Of a stretch of 6,181 nt of DNA, positions 1-5,822 are shown one piece after another. Below the pieces are notes generated by a model. It made no database searches and had not been told where the DNA came from. It saw only the letters and a program-made list of their open reading frames with translations. A program made the translations under genes and the position numbers. The stretch is from Trueperaceae bacterium (GTDB lineage Bacteria; Deinococcota; Deinococci; Deinococcales; Trueperaceae). Position 1 is the stretch's first letter, and every line of letters starts with the position of its first letter. The stretch spans positions 1 through 6,181 of the forward strand of contig SKSV01000331.1 in the NCBI GenBank assembly GCA_007122815.1, written 5' to 3'.

Positions 1-1
1 C

Positions 2-349
2 AAGGGACTGGCGCTCTCGATCGACGACTTCGGCACCGGCCACTCGACGCTCGTCAAGCTCGCACGGCAGCCCTTCTCGGAACTGAAGATCGACCGCCAG
101 TTCGTGATGAGCGCGGCCAACTCGCATGAGTCACGCATCATCGTCCGTGCCATGATCGGCCTGGCGCACGGGCTCGGGCTCAAGGTGACAGCCGAAGGCG
201 TGGAGGATGCGCCCACCTACGAGTTCCTGGCCGAGCAGGGTTGCGATCGCGCTCAAGGTTACTTCATCGGCAGGCCCATGCCGGGCGACGAGATCGAGGA
301 GTGGGAGAGGAAGTGGGCCGTCCTCGCCGGCGCTGGTCAGACCAAGTGA
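2..349 (+). CDS. EAL-domain cyclic-di-GMP phosphodiesterase, C-terminal fragment (5' end outside window)
   Basis: The reading frame is open from the first bases to a TGA at 347-349 and gives 115 residues, the C-terminal half of an EAL domain. Visible family motifs in order are DDFGTGHSTL (residues about 8-17 of the fragment), LKIDRQFV, AEGVED and CDRAQGYFIGRPMP. In active EAL phosphodiesterases the paired aspartates and the glutamate of these motifs bind the catalytic metals, the LKID lysine is catalytic, and the Q-G-Y/F segment lines the site. All are present, so this copy looks competent to hydrolyse c-di-GMP to pGpG. Only about 15 residues follow the last motif, so nothing is fused C-terminally. 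Any GGDEF, PAS or membrane part lies upstream and is not visible. The stop overlaps a possible GTG start of the following hybrid kinase, so the two are probably one operon. Family assignment is very secure; activity is inferred. Confidence 0.95.
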   Translation, partial: KGLALSIDDFGTGHSTLVKLARQPFSELKIDRQFVMSAANSHESRIIVRAMIGLAHGLGLKVTAEGVEDAPTYEFLAEQGCDRAQGYFIGRPMPGDEIEEWERKWAVLAGAGQTK

Positions 350-381
350 AGAGGTCGGGGCTCGGGCGGGTAGCACCTCAC

Positions 382-2100
382 ATGGATGCGTTGTCGTCTA
401 GCACCCTGCGCGAGCGCTTGCTGCAGCGCCTCTTGCTGATCACGGCCACGGTCGCTGCGGTGGCTTACGTACCCGGTGTGATCGCCTCCTGGCAGCAGGG
501 GCTCGGGGCCTTGATCGCGCTGAACACGTTGGCGTGGCTCGCCGTCCTGGCGTTGACGCTCTGGCGCCGCGGCCCCTATGGCCTGCGTGGGGCGCTGTTC
601 TTGGGGCTCTGGTTCGCCTTCGCGGTCGCGCTGACCTGGCTCGTGGGGCCTCTAGGGGCCGGTCCCGCCTGGATGGTCACGGTGCCCGCGATGGCTGCGC
701 TGCTCTTCGGCATGCGCGGAGCCTGGCTCGCGCTCATCGGGATCCTCACCATGGGCGTCGTCTACACGCTCTGGTTGGTGGCTGCCGGAGGGGCCACCGA
801 GGCTCTACCCGGCCCGGCCTACGACGTCTACTCATGGACTGCATCGCTCGGAGCGGTGCTCTTCCTGAGCGCGGTGCTGGCGACCGGAACGGCGTCGCTG
901 ATGAATGGCTTGGAGCGATCGGCGAGCGAGCTCCGCGCCGCGAACGAGCAACTGGAGGAGGCGCTTCGCGAGCGGGAGCGGCTCGAGTCGGAGCTAGTCC
1001 GCGGCGCCAACGTCCGGGCACTCGGGACGCTCGCCAGCCGCATCGCCCACGACCTCAACAACTTGCTGCTACCGGTTCTGATGGCCAGCGGGGAAGCGCG
1101 CGACGCGAGCCCTCCCGGCACGGCCGAACGCAAGCGCCTCGAACTCGTCGTCACCTCCGCAGAGCGGGCGCGAGACTTGGCGCTTCAAGTCCTAGCCTTC
1201 GGCCGCGAGGTCGCTCCCGAGCGCCGGCCGCTGGCGCTGCACGCAGCCGTCGAGGAGGTGGCGGCGCTGCTCGGCCCCGCTCTCCCTAGCAGCGCCGCGC
1301 TCCAGGTCTCGCTGCCGGAGCGGGAGGCGAAGGTGTGGGCGAACCCAGCCGAGCTGCACCAGGTACTCATGAACCTGGGTAGCAACGCGGCCCGGGCACT
1401 GCGCAGGCGCGGCAGCCTGCTGCAGATGGCAGTCTCGCTCCACGACACGACCGAGGAGGTCGAAGTGGTGGTGCGCGACGACGGGCCGGGCATCGCGCGC
1501 GACGACCTGAAGCGCGTGTTCGATCCCTACTTCACCACCCACGGCAGCGATCAGGGAAGCGACCGAGGGACCGGGCTCGGTATGCCGATAGTCCGTCACG
1601 TCGTGGAGAGTCTTGGAGGCCGCATCCACATCGAGACCGCGCTAGGTGTGGGCACCAGCGTCAGCGTCTGGCTCCCGTGGTTCAGCGTACCAACGGCCTC
1701 CGATGGAACGGCCGCGGAGCCCGCCGGCACGGAGACCTCGCTCCGGGTGCTGCTCGTGGACGACGACGACATGGTGCGCGCGTCGACGCGGATGGTGCTC
1801 GAGTCGCTCGGGCACGAGGTGATCGAGGCGTCGTCGGCGGACGCCGCGCTGGCGAGCGTCCGAGACGCTCCGCAAGCGGTGGACCTAGTGTTGAGCGACC
1901 AGGCGATGCCGGGGATGCGCGGGATCGAGCTCGCGGCCATGCTCTTGGAGCTCCGAGGCGATCTGCCCGTGGTGCTCATGTCCGGCTTCGTGGACGACGC
2001 CACCCAGCAGCGCGCGAGCGAGGTCGGGGTACGGCTGGTGTTGTCCAAACCCTTCGACCGACGGCGACTCACTGAGGCCATCGCGGCGGCGACGGCTTGA
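382..2100 (+). CDS. Membrane-bound hybrid sensor histidine kinase with C-terminal receiver domain
   Basis: A 572-residue protein from ATG 382. Residues 15-175 hold about five or six hydrophobic helices with short loops and no large extracytoplasmic domain, suggesting sensing within the membrane. A charged coiled coil (about 178-207) leads to the dimerisation/H-box, RIAHDLNN, with H223 as the predicted phosphorylated histidine. The ATPase domain follows: N-box around N331/N335, G1 DDGPGI (366-371), F-box FDPYF (380-384), G2 GTGLGM (396-401). A receiver starts near 455 with acidic residues 460-463, phospho-acceptor D506 in LSDQAMPGM and conserved K556. The H-box resembles the AHDFNNLL class common in hybrid kinases. 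No DNA-binding or other output domain is present, so a separate phosphotransfer protein or regulator is expected. A GGGCGGG at 364-370 precedes ATG 382; an in-frame GTG at 346, overlapping the upstream EAL stop (GTGA), is an alternative start adding 12 residues. The signal sensed cannot be told. Confidence 0.93.
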   Translation: MDALSSSTLRERLLQRLLLITATVAAVAYVPGVIASWQQGLGALIALNTLAWLAVLALTLWRRGPYGLRGALFLGLWFAFAVALTWLVGPLGAGPAWMVTVPAMAALLFGMRGAWLALIGILTMGVVYTLWLVAAGGATEALPGPAYDVYSWTASLGAVLFLSAVLATGTASLMNGLERSASELRAANEQLEEALRERERLESELVRGANVRALGTLASRIAHDLNNLLLPVLMASGEARDASPPGTAERKRLELVVTSAERARDLALQVLAFGREVAPERRPLALHAAVEEVAALLGPALPSSAALQVSLPEREAKVWANPAELHQVLMNLGSNAARALRRRGSLLQMAVSLHDTTEEVEVVVRDDGPGIARDDLKRVFDPYFTTHGSDQGSDRGTGLGMPIVRHVVESLGGRIHIETALGVGTSVSVWLPWFSVPTASDGTAAEPAGTETSLRVLLVDDDDMVRASTRMVLESLGHEVIEASSADAALASVRDAPQAVDLVLSDQAMPGMRGIELAAMLLELRGDLPVVLMSGFVDDATQQRASEVGVRLVLSKPFDRRRLTEAIAAATA

Positions 2101-2125
2101 GCCCCTCGCGCGGGCGTGCCTCAAG
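2096..2125 (+). terminator. GC-rich stem-loop at the kinase stop codon (possible terminator)
   Basis: The hexamer CTTGAG at 2096-2101, which includes the kinase stop, pairs perfectly with CTCAAG at 2120-2125. Inside it CCC (2102-2104) can pair with GGG (2112-2114). No U-run follows (TCGTTG), so this is not a canonical intrinsic terminator; many GC-rich bacteria use such U-poor stems, but the call is tentative. Confidence 0.3.
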
Positions 2126-2128
2126 TCG

Positions 2129-2157
2129 TTGACACACCGGCACGCAGGCCGCATCCT
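2129..2157 (+). promoter_or_regulatory. Candidate sigma-70-type promoter for the DHS-like gene
   Basis: A perfect TTGACA at 2129-2134 is followed after 17 bp by CATCCT (2152-2157), which keeps the important second A and final T of the -10 box but matches only 3 of 6 positions. It would give a leader of roughly 175 nt before the GTG at 2340. The -35 box is convincing in such GC-rich DNA; the -10 box is weak. Confidence 0.4.
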
Positions 2158-2179
2158 GAGGGAGCCACGGGGAGTGCCG

Positions 2180-2209
2180 ATGGCGACCTGCTCGCTCGGG
2201 CGGTCGTAG
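2180..2209 (+). CDS. Possible 9-codon upstream ORF in the leader of the DHS-like gene
   Basis: ATG at 2180 opens a reading frame of nine codons (MATCSLGRS) ending in TAG at 2207-2209. A GGGGAG at 2169-2174 stands 5 nt before it, a good Shine-Dalgarno placement. The same bases can fold: GCCACGG (2164-2170) pairs with CCG and TGGC (2177-2179, 2181-2184, with A2180 bulged), leaving GGAGTG in the loop. A regulatory leader peptide is possible, but such a short frame can arise by chance and no codon-usage test is possible. Treat as a hypothesis. Confidence 0.2.
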   Translation: MATCSLGRS

Positions 2210-2339
2210 GGCTCCGATAAGCGCGTGCGCGCGGCGGCGAGTGTCGCCCAGCGCGGCGCGAAGCCCAGGGCGCCGTGGCGCGCATCAGCAACCGAGCACG
2301 CCACGCCGTCCGACACGAGCCATCGTCGGAGGCGAGAGC

Positions 2340-3395
2340 GTGAGAGACCGCGACACGAAGAGACAGCACCTACACACCCTGGTCGAGCACCTGGACATCA
2401 CCCAGGTGAACGTCGTGCCCCTCTTGGACATGATGGGCCAGACGGCGTTCTCGGCCCGGGACCTGGCGCGGGCGGGCCGCATCCTCGACATGATGGTGCG
2501 CGACGAGTCGTGCGGGATCATCCTCACCCTCGCCGGCAGCGTCGTGTCGGCGGGTCAGCGGAAGGTGATCGTGGACCTCTTGCAGGCGAACATGGTCGAC
2601 GCCATCGTCTCCACGGGGGCCAACATCGTCGACCAGGACTTCTTCGAGGCGCTCGGCTTCCGCCACTACCAGGGTGACAAGTTCATGGACGACAACGCCC
2701 TGCGCGAGCTGATGATCGACCGGATCTACGACACCTACATCGACGAGGAGGAGCTGCGCCGCTGCGACGACACGGTTCGCGACATCGCCAGCGGTATGGC
2801 GCCGGGAGCGTACTCCAGCCGTGAGTTCATCGCCGAGATGGCGCGGTACCTGCAGCGGCGGGGTCTGGGCGAGGACAGCATCGTGCGCACGGCCTACGAG
2901 CGCGGGGTGCCGATCTTCGTGCCGGCGTTCAGCGACTGCTCGGCCGGCTTCGGGTTGGTGCACCACCAGGAGCACAACCCCGACGCGCACGTGGCGATCG
3001 ACTCGGTGAAGGACTTCCGCGAGCTGACCCGCATCAAGGTCCACCAGGGCACCACAGGCATCCTCATGCTCGGTGGCGGGGTTCCGAAGAACTTCGTGCA
3101 GGACATCGTCGTCTCAGCCGAGTACCTGGGTCACGAGGCCGACATGCACAAGTACGCGGTTCAGCTGAGCGTCGCTGACGAACGCGACGGGGCTCTCTCC
3201 GGCTCGACCCTGAAGGAAGCCTCGAGCTGGGGAAAGGTGGACACCACCTGGGAGCAGATGGTGTACGGCGAGCTCACGGTGACCTTCCCACTCGTGGCGG
3301 GTTACGTCTGGCACAAGCGGGGCTGGGAAGGGCGCGCGCCGCGGCGTTACGACAGGCTCTTCCAGGCCGAACGGGAAGCCGTGACCAGCGGATGA
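2340..3395 (+). CDS. Deoxyhypusine synthase family protein (bacterial DHS-like, NAD-dependent amine transferase)
   Basis: GTG 2340 is chosen because GGAGG at 2328-2332 lies 7 nt upstream; the longer in-frame extension is low-complexity Arg/Pro/Ser and lacks such a site. The 351-residue product is close to usual DHS length and carries family segments throughout: STGANIVDQDFFEALG (about 91-106), FSDCSAGFG (about 197-205), MLGGGVPKNF (about 243-252) and SSWGKV (295-300). K299 aligns with the lysine that, in human DHS, carries the 4-aminobutyl intermediate taken from spermidine with NAD; E293 and W297 beside it are also kept. In eukaryotes and archaea the acceptor is eIF5A/aIF5A. Bacteria normally lack that target, and bacterial relatives are often annotated as homospermidine-forming or of unknown amine specificity. 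Compared with my recollection of the human sequence, amine-pocket positions corresponding to D243, H288 and D316 are F204, N251 and L286, so substrate choice is probably different. No polyamine gene adjoins it. Family very sure; reaction unknown. Confidence 0.92.
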   Translation: MRDRDTKRQHLHTLVEHLDITQVNVVPLLDMMGQTAFSARDLARAGRILDMMVRDESCGIILTLAGSVVSAGQRKVIVDLLQANMVDAIVSTGANIVDQDFFEALGFRHYQGDKFMDDNALRELMIDRIYDTYIDEEELRRCDDTVRDIASGMAPGAYSSREFIAEMARYLQRRGLGEDSIVRTAYERGVPIFVPAFSDCSAGFGLVHHQEHNPDAHVAIDSVKDFRELTRIKVHQGTTGILMLGGGVPKNFVQDIVVSAEYLGHEADMHKYAVQLSVADERDGALSGSTLKEASSWGKVDTTWEQMVYGELTVTFPLVAGYVWHKRGWEGRAPRRYDRLFQAEREAVTSG

Positions 3396-3422
3396 GCGAG
3401 AAGCGGTGGCGGCCTCGCAGCC

Positions 3423-4172
3423 TCAGAAGCTGACGCGGGCCCCGTCGACGCCGGCGCTGGTGTTAGCGAACACCGCCTGCGCCCGCAGCAACCCGTCACC
3501 CTCGTCGAAGCCCGGCGGCAAGTGCACCAGTACCAGCTGTTGCACGCCCGCTTCGCGCGCCACTCGGCCGGCTTCCTCGGGCCGGCTGTGCATGGGCGGT
3601 TCATCGGTGGCCTCGTGCACGAGCAGGTCGGCCCCGCGCGCCATGCGCACTATGGCGCTCTGGTAGGCCGTGTCGCCCGAGTAAGCGAGCACGCCCCCGT
3701 CGTCGAGGTCCTCGAAGCGCAGCCCGACGCAGGGAACGGCGTGCTCGCCCGGCGTCGCGGTGACGCGCAGTGAGCCCGTCTCCAGCACCAGCGCGCCCTC
3801 CCGACAGGGCACGGTGTGATAGCGCAACTCCGGGTACCCGGGCCAAGCGCTCACGTCGAAGGTGTCGTGTACTCGTTTCGCCTGCGATACGGCTCGCTCG
3901 ATGCCGTACACGTCCAAGGGTTCGCGACGCCCCTCGAGCCACATGCGTTCCAGCAGCAGCGGGAAGCCGGCCACGTGGTCGGCGTGCTCGTGCGTGAGGA
4001 TCAGGGCGCTCAGGGAGCGGGGCGACAGGCCATGTGAAAGCAGCCGCTGCGCCGCATCGCCACCGCAGTCGACGAGCACCAGCTCGGCTCCGAGCTCCAC
4101 CGCCAGCATGGTGGTGGTCCGGCTACCGTCGCTGGCGGCTGCGCCGGTTCCGAGTAGGTGCAGGGTCGCCAC
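3423..4172 (-). CDS. MBL-fold metallohydrolase, RNase Z/arylsulfatase-like
   Basis: A 249-residue protein from a GTG start (4172-4170); AGGA lies 11 nt upstream on its strand. The full set of metallo-beta-lactamase-fold zinc ligands is visible: HEHADH (H61, H63, D65, H66), H144 in GEHAVP, D167 in YSGDTA and H217 in LVHLP. The HEAT box (186-189) followed by H195 is the signature of the RNase Z (ElaC) branch. The protein is shorter than typical RNase Z and I see no long insertion of the kind forming the tRNA-binding exosite arm, so a small-molecule ester or phosphodiester substrate is at least as likely as tRNA 3'-end processing. No signal peptide is seen; it should be cytoplasmic. It converges on the DHS-like gene with only 27 bp between stops and diverges from the flavin reductase. 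Fold and metal site are secure; substrate is not predictable. Confidence 0.93.
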   Translation of the reverse strand: MATLHLLGTGAAASDGSRTTTMLAVELGAELVLVDCGGDAAQRLLSHGLSPRSLSALILTHEHADHVAGFPLLLERMWLEGRREPLDVYGIERAVSQAKRVHDTFDVSAWPGYPELRYHTVPCREGALVLETGSLRVTATPGEHAVPCVGLRFEDLDDGGVLAYSGDTAYQSAIVRMARGADLLVHEATDEPPMHSRPEEAGRVAREAGVQQLVLVHLPPGFDEGDGLLRAQAVFANTSAGVDGARVSF

Positions 4173-4186
4173 GTTCGCTACCGTCC

Positions 4187-4217
4187 TAACGCGGCGCCCT
4201 ATCTACTGGCGCCGTTA
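4187..4217 (-). promoter_or_regulatory. Stem-loop in the 5' leader of the MBL-fold gene
   Basis: GGCGCC at 4193-4198 and GGCGCC at 4208-4213 form a self-complementary stem around a 9-nt loop. After a 2-nt bulge (4191-4192) the stem continues as TAAC (4187-4190) with GTTA (4214-4217), giving 10 bp. It lies 15 to 45 nt upstream of the GTG on the minus strand. It may be an mRNA 5'-end structure or, as DNA, an operator. Confidence 0.4.
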
Positions 4218-4222
4218 CGTCG

Positions 4223-4228
4223 ATGATA
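4223..4228 (-). promoter_or_regulatory. Candidate -10 box for the MBL-fold gene
   Basis: On the minus strand these bases read TATCAT, five of six matches to the bacterial -10 consensus. No good -35 hexamer is seen at 16-18 bp. A start about 7 nt downstream (near 4216) would put the stem-loop at 4187-4217 at the extreme 5' end of the transcript. Confidence 0.35.
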
Positions 4229-4246
4229 CGGGCGAGACGGGTCCGG

Positions 4247-4300
4247 CGGCTCGCAGTCGCCACACGACCCGGGTGACGATCGGTCGCTGGCGGCGAGCCG
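4247..4300 (+). repeat. Long imperfect inverted repeat / extended hairpin between divergent genes
   Basis: Three nested paired blocks are visible: 8 bp (4247-4254 with 4293-4300), 5 bp (CGCCA 4258-4262 with TGGCG 4288-4292) and 5 bp (CGACC 4265-4269 with GGTCG 4282-4286). They are separated by a 3-nt bulge (4255-4257) and a small internal loop and close on a 12-nt loop. Eighteen pairs in 54 nt is more than expected by chance even in GC-rich DNA. It could be an RNA leader element of the flavin reductase gene, a small RNA or a protein-binding site; I recognise no known riboswitch consensus in it. Confidence 0.45.
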
Positions 4301-4411
4301 GGCGGTCACGTTGAGGTGAGCTGATGATGCCCTCCGGCCCGTCTCCGGGCGTCGAGAATGTCGGCTGTCACCCCACGCCGGCGGGCGGCGCGTGCATCAA
4401 TGGTCGGAGCC

Positions 4412-4434
4412 GCCACGCTTTCCCAGGGCGTGGC
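4412..4434 (+). promoter_or_regulatory. 7-bp hairpin abutting the flavin reductase ribosome binding site
   Basis: GCCACGC (4412-4418) is perfectly complementary to GCGTGGC (4428-4434), with a 9-nt loop. The right arm ends exactly where the AAGGAG Shine-Dalgarno (4435-4440) begins, so the fold leaves the ribosome binding site exposed while fixing its edge. The placement suggests a translational or mRNA-stability role; function is inference. Confidence 0.4.
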
Positions 4435-4447
4435 AAGGAGCCTGTCC

Positions 4448-4912
4448 ATGCCTATCCCTCCGCTCGAGTTCCGTCAGACCCTCGGCCACTGGCCCTCGGG
4501 AGTCACCGTCGTGACGATGCGCCAAGGCGACACGACTCACGGCATCACCGTGAGCGCCTTCAGCTCGCTCTCGCTCGAGCCCCCGCTCGTGGGCATCGCG
4601 ATCGCCCGAAAGGCGCGCTCGCACGGCTTCCTGCAGCGCGTGGAGCGCTTCGGGGTGAGCGTCTTGCGCGAGGATCAGCGCGGTCTGTCGGAGCACTTCG
4701 CCGGCCGTCCCAGCGAGCTCGAAGGTTCGCCCTTCGAGGAGTACGAGGGTCTGCCGGTGCTGCGCGGGGCGGTGGCGCACCTGGCCTGCGACATCGTCCA
4801 GAGTGTCGACGTCGGAGACCACACGCTCTACGTGGGCCGTATCGAGGCGGCGAGCGTCAGCGACGAGGCACCGCTCGTATACCACCGCGGCGGTTACCAC
4901 CGTCTAAGCTAG
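4448..4912 (+). CDS. Flavin reductase-like FMN-binding split-barrel protein
   Basis: ATG 4448 is preferred over the in-frame ATG 4358 because AAGGAG stands 7 nt upstream and the family's usual N-terminus (F-R-x-T-L-G-x-W-P-S-G-V-T-V-V-T) begins a few residues later. The 154-residue product matches the family's usual 150-170. Seen in order: GHWPSGVTVVT (13-23), the flavin-binding GITVSAFSSLSLEPPL (32-47), FGVSVL (68-73), a central helix region, GDHTLYVGRIEAA (123-135) and the closing YHRGGYHRL (145-153). Members use NAD(P)H to reduce FMN or FAD, commonly feeding two-component monooxygenases, or act as flavin or haem-binding proteins. No monooxygenase is nearby, so the partner is unknown. The leader is unusually structured (see separate entries). 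The last 9 bp overlap the end of nfo on the other strand. Confidence 0.92.
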   Translation: MPIPPLEFRQTLGHWPSGVTVVTMRQGDTTHGITVSAFSSLSLEPPLVGIAIARKARSHGFLQRVERFGVSVLREDQRGLSEHFAGRPSELEGSPFEEYEGLPVLRGAVAHLACDIVQSVDVGDHTLYVGRIEAASVSDEAPLVYHRGGYHRLS

Positions 4913-5767
4913 GTTGCGCAGCTTGGCCAGGTCGCGCGCGTGCCCCTGCTCGTCGTCGCCCAAGGGTGTCTCCAGGATCATGGGGAGGCGCTCGAAGCGG
5001 GCGTCGTCGATCAGCCGGGCGAGGCCGTCGAGGCCGATCTCCCCGTCACCCACGTTGGCGTGCCGGTCCTTGCGCGACCCGAGCGGGTGGCGCGAGTCGT
5101 TCAAGTGCCAGGCCATCACACGCTCCAGCCCGAAGCTCTCGTCGGCGCCGCTGAGCAGGGCCTCGTAACCGTTGGCGGTGCGCAGGTCGTGGCCGGCGGC
5201 GAAAGCGTGACAGGTGTCGAGGCAGACGCCCACGCGCGCGGGTTCGGCCAGCATGGCGAGCAGCCTCCCGTGGTGCGCCAGGTCGGCGCCGAGGACCGTA
5301 CCCTGGCCGGCGGTGTTCTCCAGGAGCAGGGTGACCCCGCCCCCTGGGAGGCGGGAGAAGACCTCGTCCAATGAGCGCGCGATGGCGTCCAGACCCTTGT
5401 CTTCGCCCTGCCCGACGTGCGCCCCTGGGTGCACGACCAGGGCGTCGATACCGAGCACGTCGCAGCGCTGCAGCTCGTCGACGAGGGCGTCGCGGGAGCG
5501 CTCGGCCGTCTCCGGCACGGCGCTCGCGAGGTTGATCAGGTACGAGGCGTGCGCTATCACCTGCAGCGGTGCGGGCACGCTCGGCCCAGGGGTGACGGCG
5601 CGCGCGCTCCGGAAGGCCTCGATGGCGCTCTCCGCGAGCGGCTTGGCGCGCCAGGCGTTGGCGTTCTTGACGAACACCTGCAGAGCGTCGCAACCGATCG
5701 CGGCGCCCCTCTCGCAGGCCTTCGCGACCCCGCCTGCGGCCGAAACGTGCGCTCCCAGACGTCCCAT
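4904..5767 (-). CDS. nfo: Endonuclease IV (class II AP endonuclease)
   Basis: A 287-residue protein, the expected length for Nfo, a three-zinc TIM-barrel enzyme that cuts the DNA backbone 5' of abasic sites in base excision repair. By comparison with E. coli Nfo all nine metal ligands are in place: H73 (AHASYL), H113 (VVHPGAH), E150 (LLENTAGQG), D184 and H187 (CLDTCHAFAAGHD), H221 (WHLNDS), D234 and H236 (DRHANVGDGEIG), and E266 (ILETP). Start ATG 5767 fits the conserved N-terminus (GAHVSAAGG). No Shine-Dalgarno precedes it; instead TAGACT ends 7 nt before the ATG, pointing to a leaderless transcript. It overlaps the flavin reductase gene tail to tail and is divergent from nucS, another repair nuclease, across 55 bp. 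Identity and completeness are very secure. Confidence 0.97.
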   Translation of the reverse strand: MGRLGAHVSAAGGVAKACERGAAIGCDALQVFVKNANAWRAKPLAESAIEAFRSARAVTPGPSVPAPLQVIAHASYLINLASAVPETAERSRDALVDELQRCDVLGIDALVVHPGAHVGQGEDKGLDAIARSLDEVFSRLPGGGVTLLLENTAGQGTVLGADLAHHGRLLAMLAEPARVGVCLDTCHAFAAGHDLRTANGYEALLSGADESFGLERVMAWHLNDSRHPLGSRKDRHANVGDGEIGLDGLARLIDDARFERLPMILETPLGDDEQGHARDLAKLRNLA

Positions 5768-5770
5768 GCA

Positions 5771-5820
5771 GGTGAGTCTACCGCTGCGACCGGCCCTCGC
5801 CCAGCGAGGGTAGACTCGCC
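5771..5820. promoter_or_regulatory. Symmetric divergent leaderless promoters of nfo and nucS
   Basis: Bases 5771-5782 and 5809-5820 form an inverted repeat matching at 11 of 12 positions (core GAGTCTACC / GGTAGACTC, perfect over 9). Each arm carries an outward-facing TAGACT (minus strand 5780-5775; plus strand 5811-5816), a TAnnnT -10 box. The distance to the initiator codon is 7 nt for nfo ATG and 6 nt for nucS GTG, just where transcription should begin. No clear -35 hexamer is seen on either side. Matching sequence outside the hexamers suggests a shared regulator or duplicated promoter context. Confidence 0.6.
5794..5810. repeat. Perfect 7-bp inverted repeat in the nucS promoter spacer
   Basis: CCCTCGC (5794-5800), loop CCA, GCGAGGG (5804-5810). 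It ends at the base before the plus-strand TAGACT and is exactly 17 bp long, the usual -35/-10 spacing. It may be an operator half-site pair or a cruciform-forming sequence; a role is inferred only. Confidence 0.4.
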
Positions 5821-5822
5821 GG

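Noticed and set aside
241..345. N-terminal extension of the hybrid kinase frame back to 241
   Set aside because: It overlaps the conserved EAL coding region and encodes an Arg-rich stretch; starts at 346 or 382 are more sensible.
2241..2339. Upstream extension of the DHS-like frame
   Set aside because: Low-complexity Arg/Pro/Ser sequence without a ribosome binding site; GGAGG before GTG 2340 fixes the start.
3396..3418. GCGAG/CTCGC inverted repeat between the convergent DHS-like and MBL genes as a terminator
   Set aside because: Only 5 bp with a 13-nt loop and no U-run on either strand; too weak to call.
4229..4447. FMN (RFN) riboswitch before the flavin reductase gene
   Set aside because: Stem-loops are present but I find none of the conserved RFN segments; a known riboswitch class cannot be supported.
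4324..5154. 276-codon plus-strand frame with a reasonable GAGG site before its ATG
   Set aside because: It overlaps flavin reductase and nfo in another frame, is Arg/Pro/Ala-rich low complexity, and shows no family motif; typical shadow frame in GC-rich DNA.
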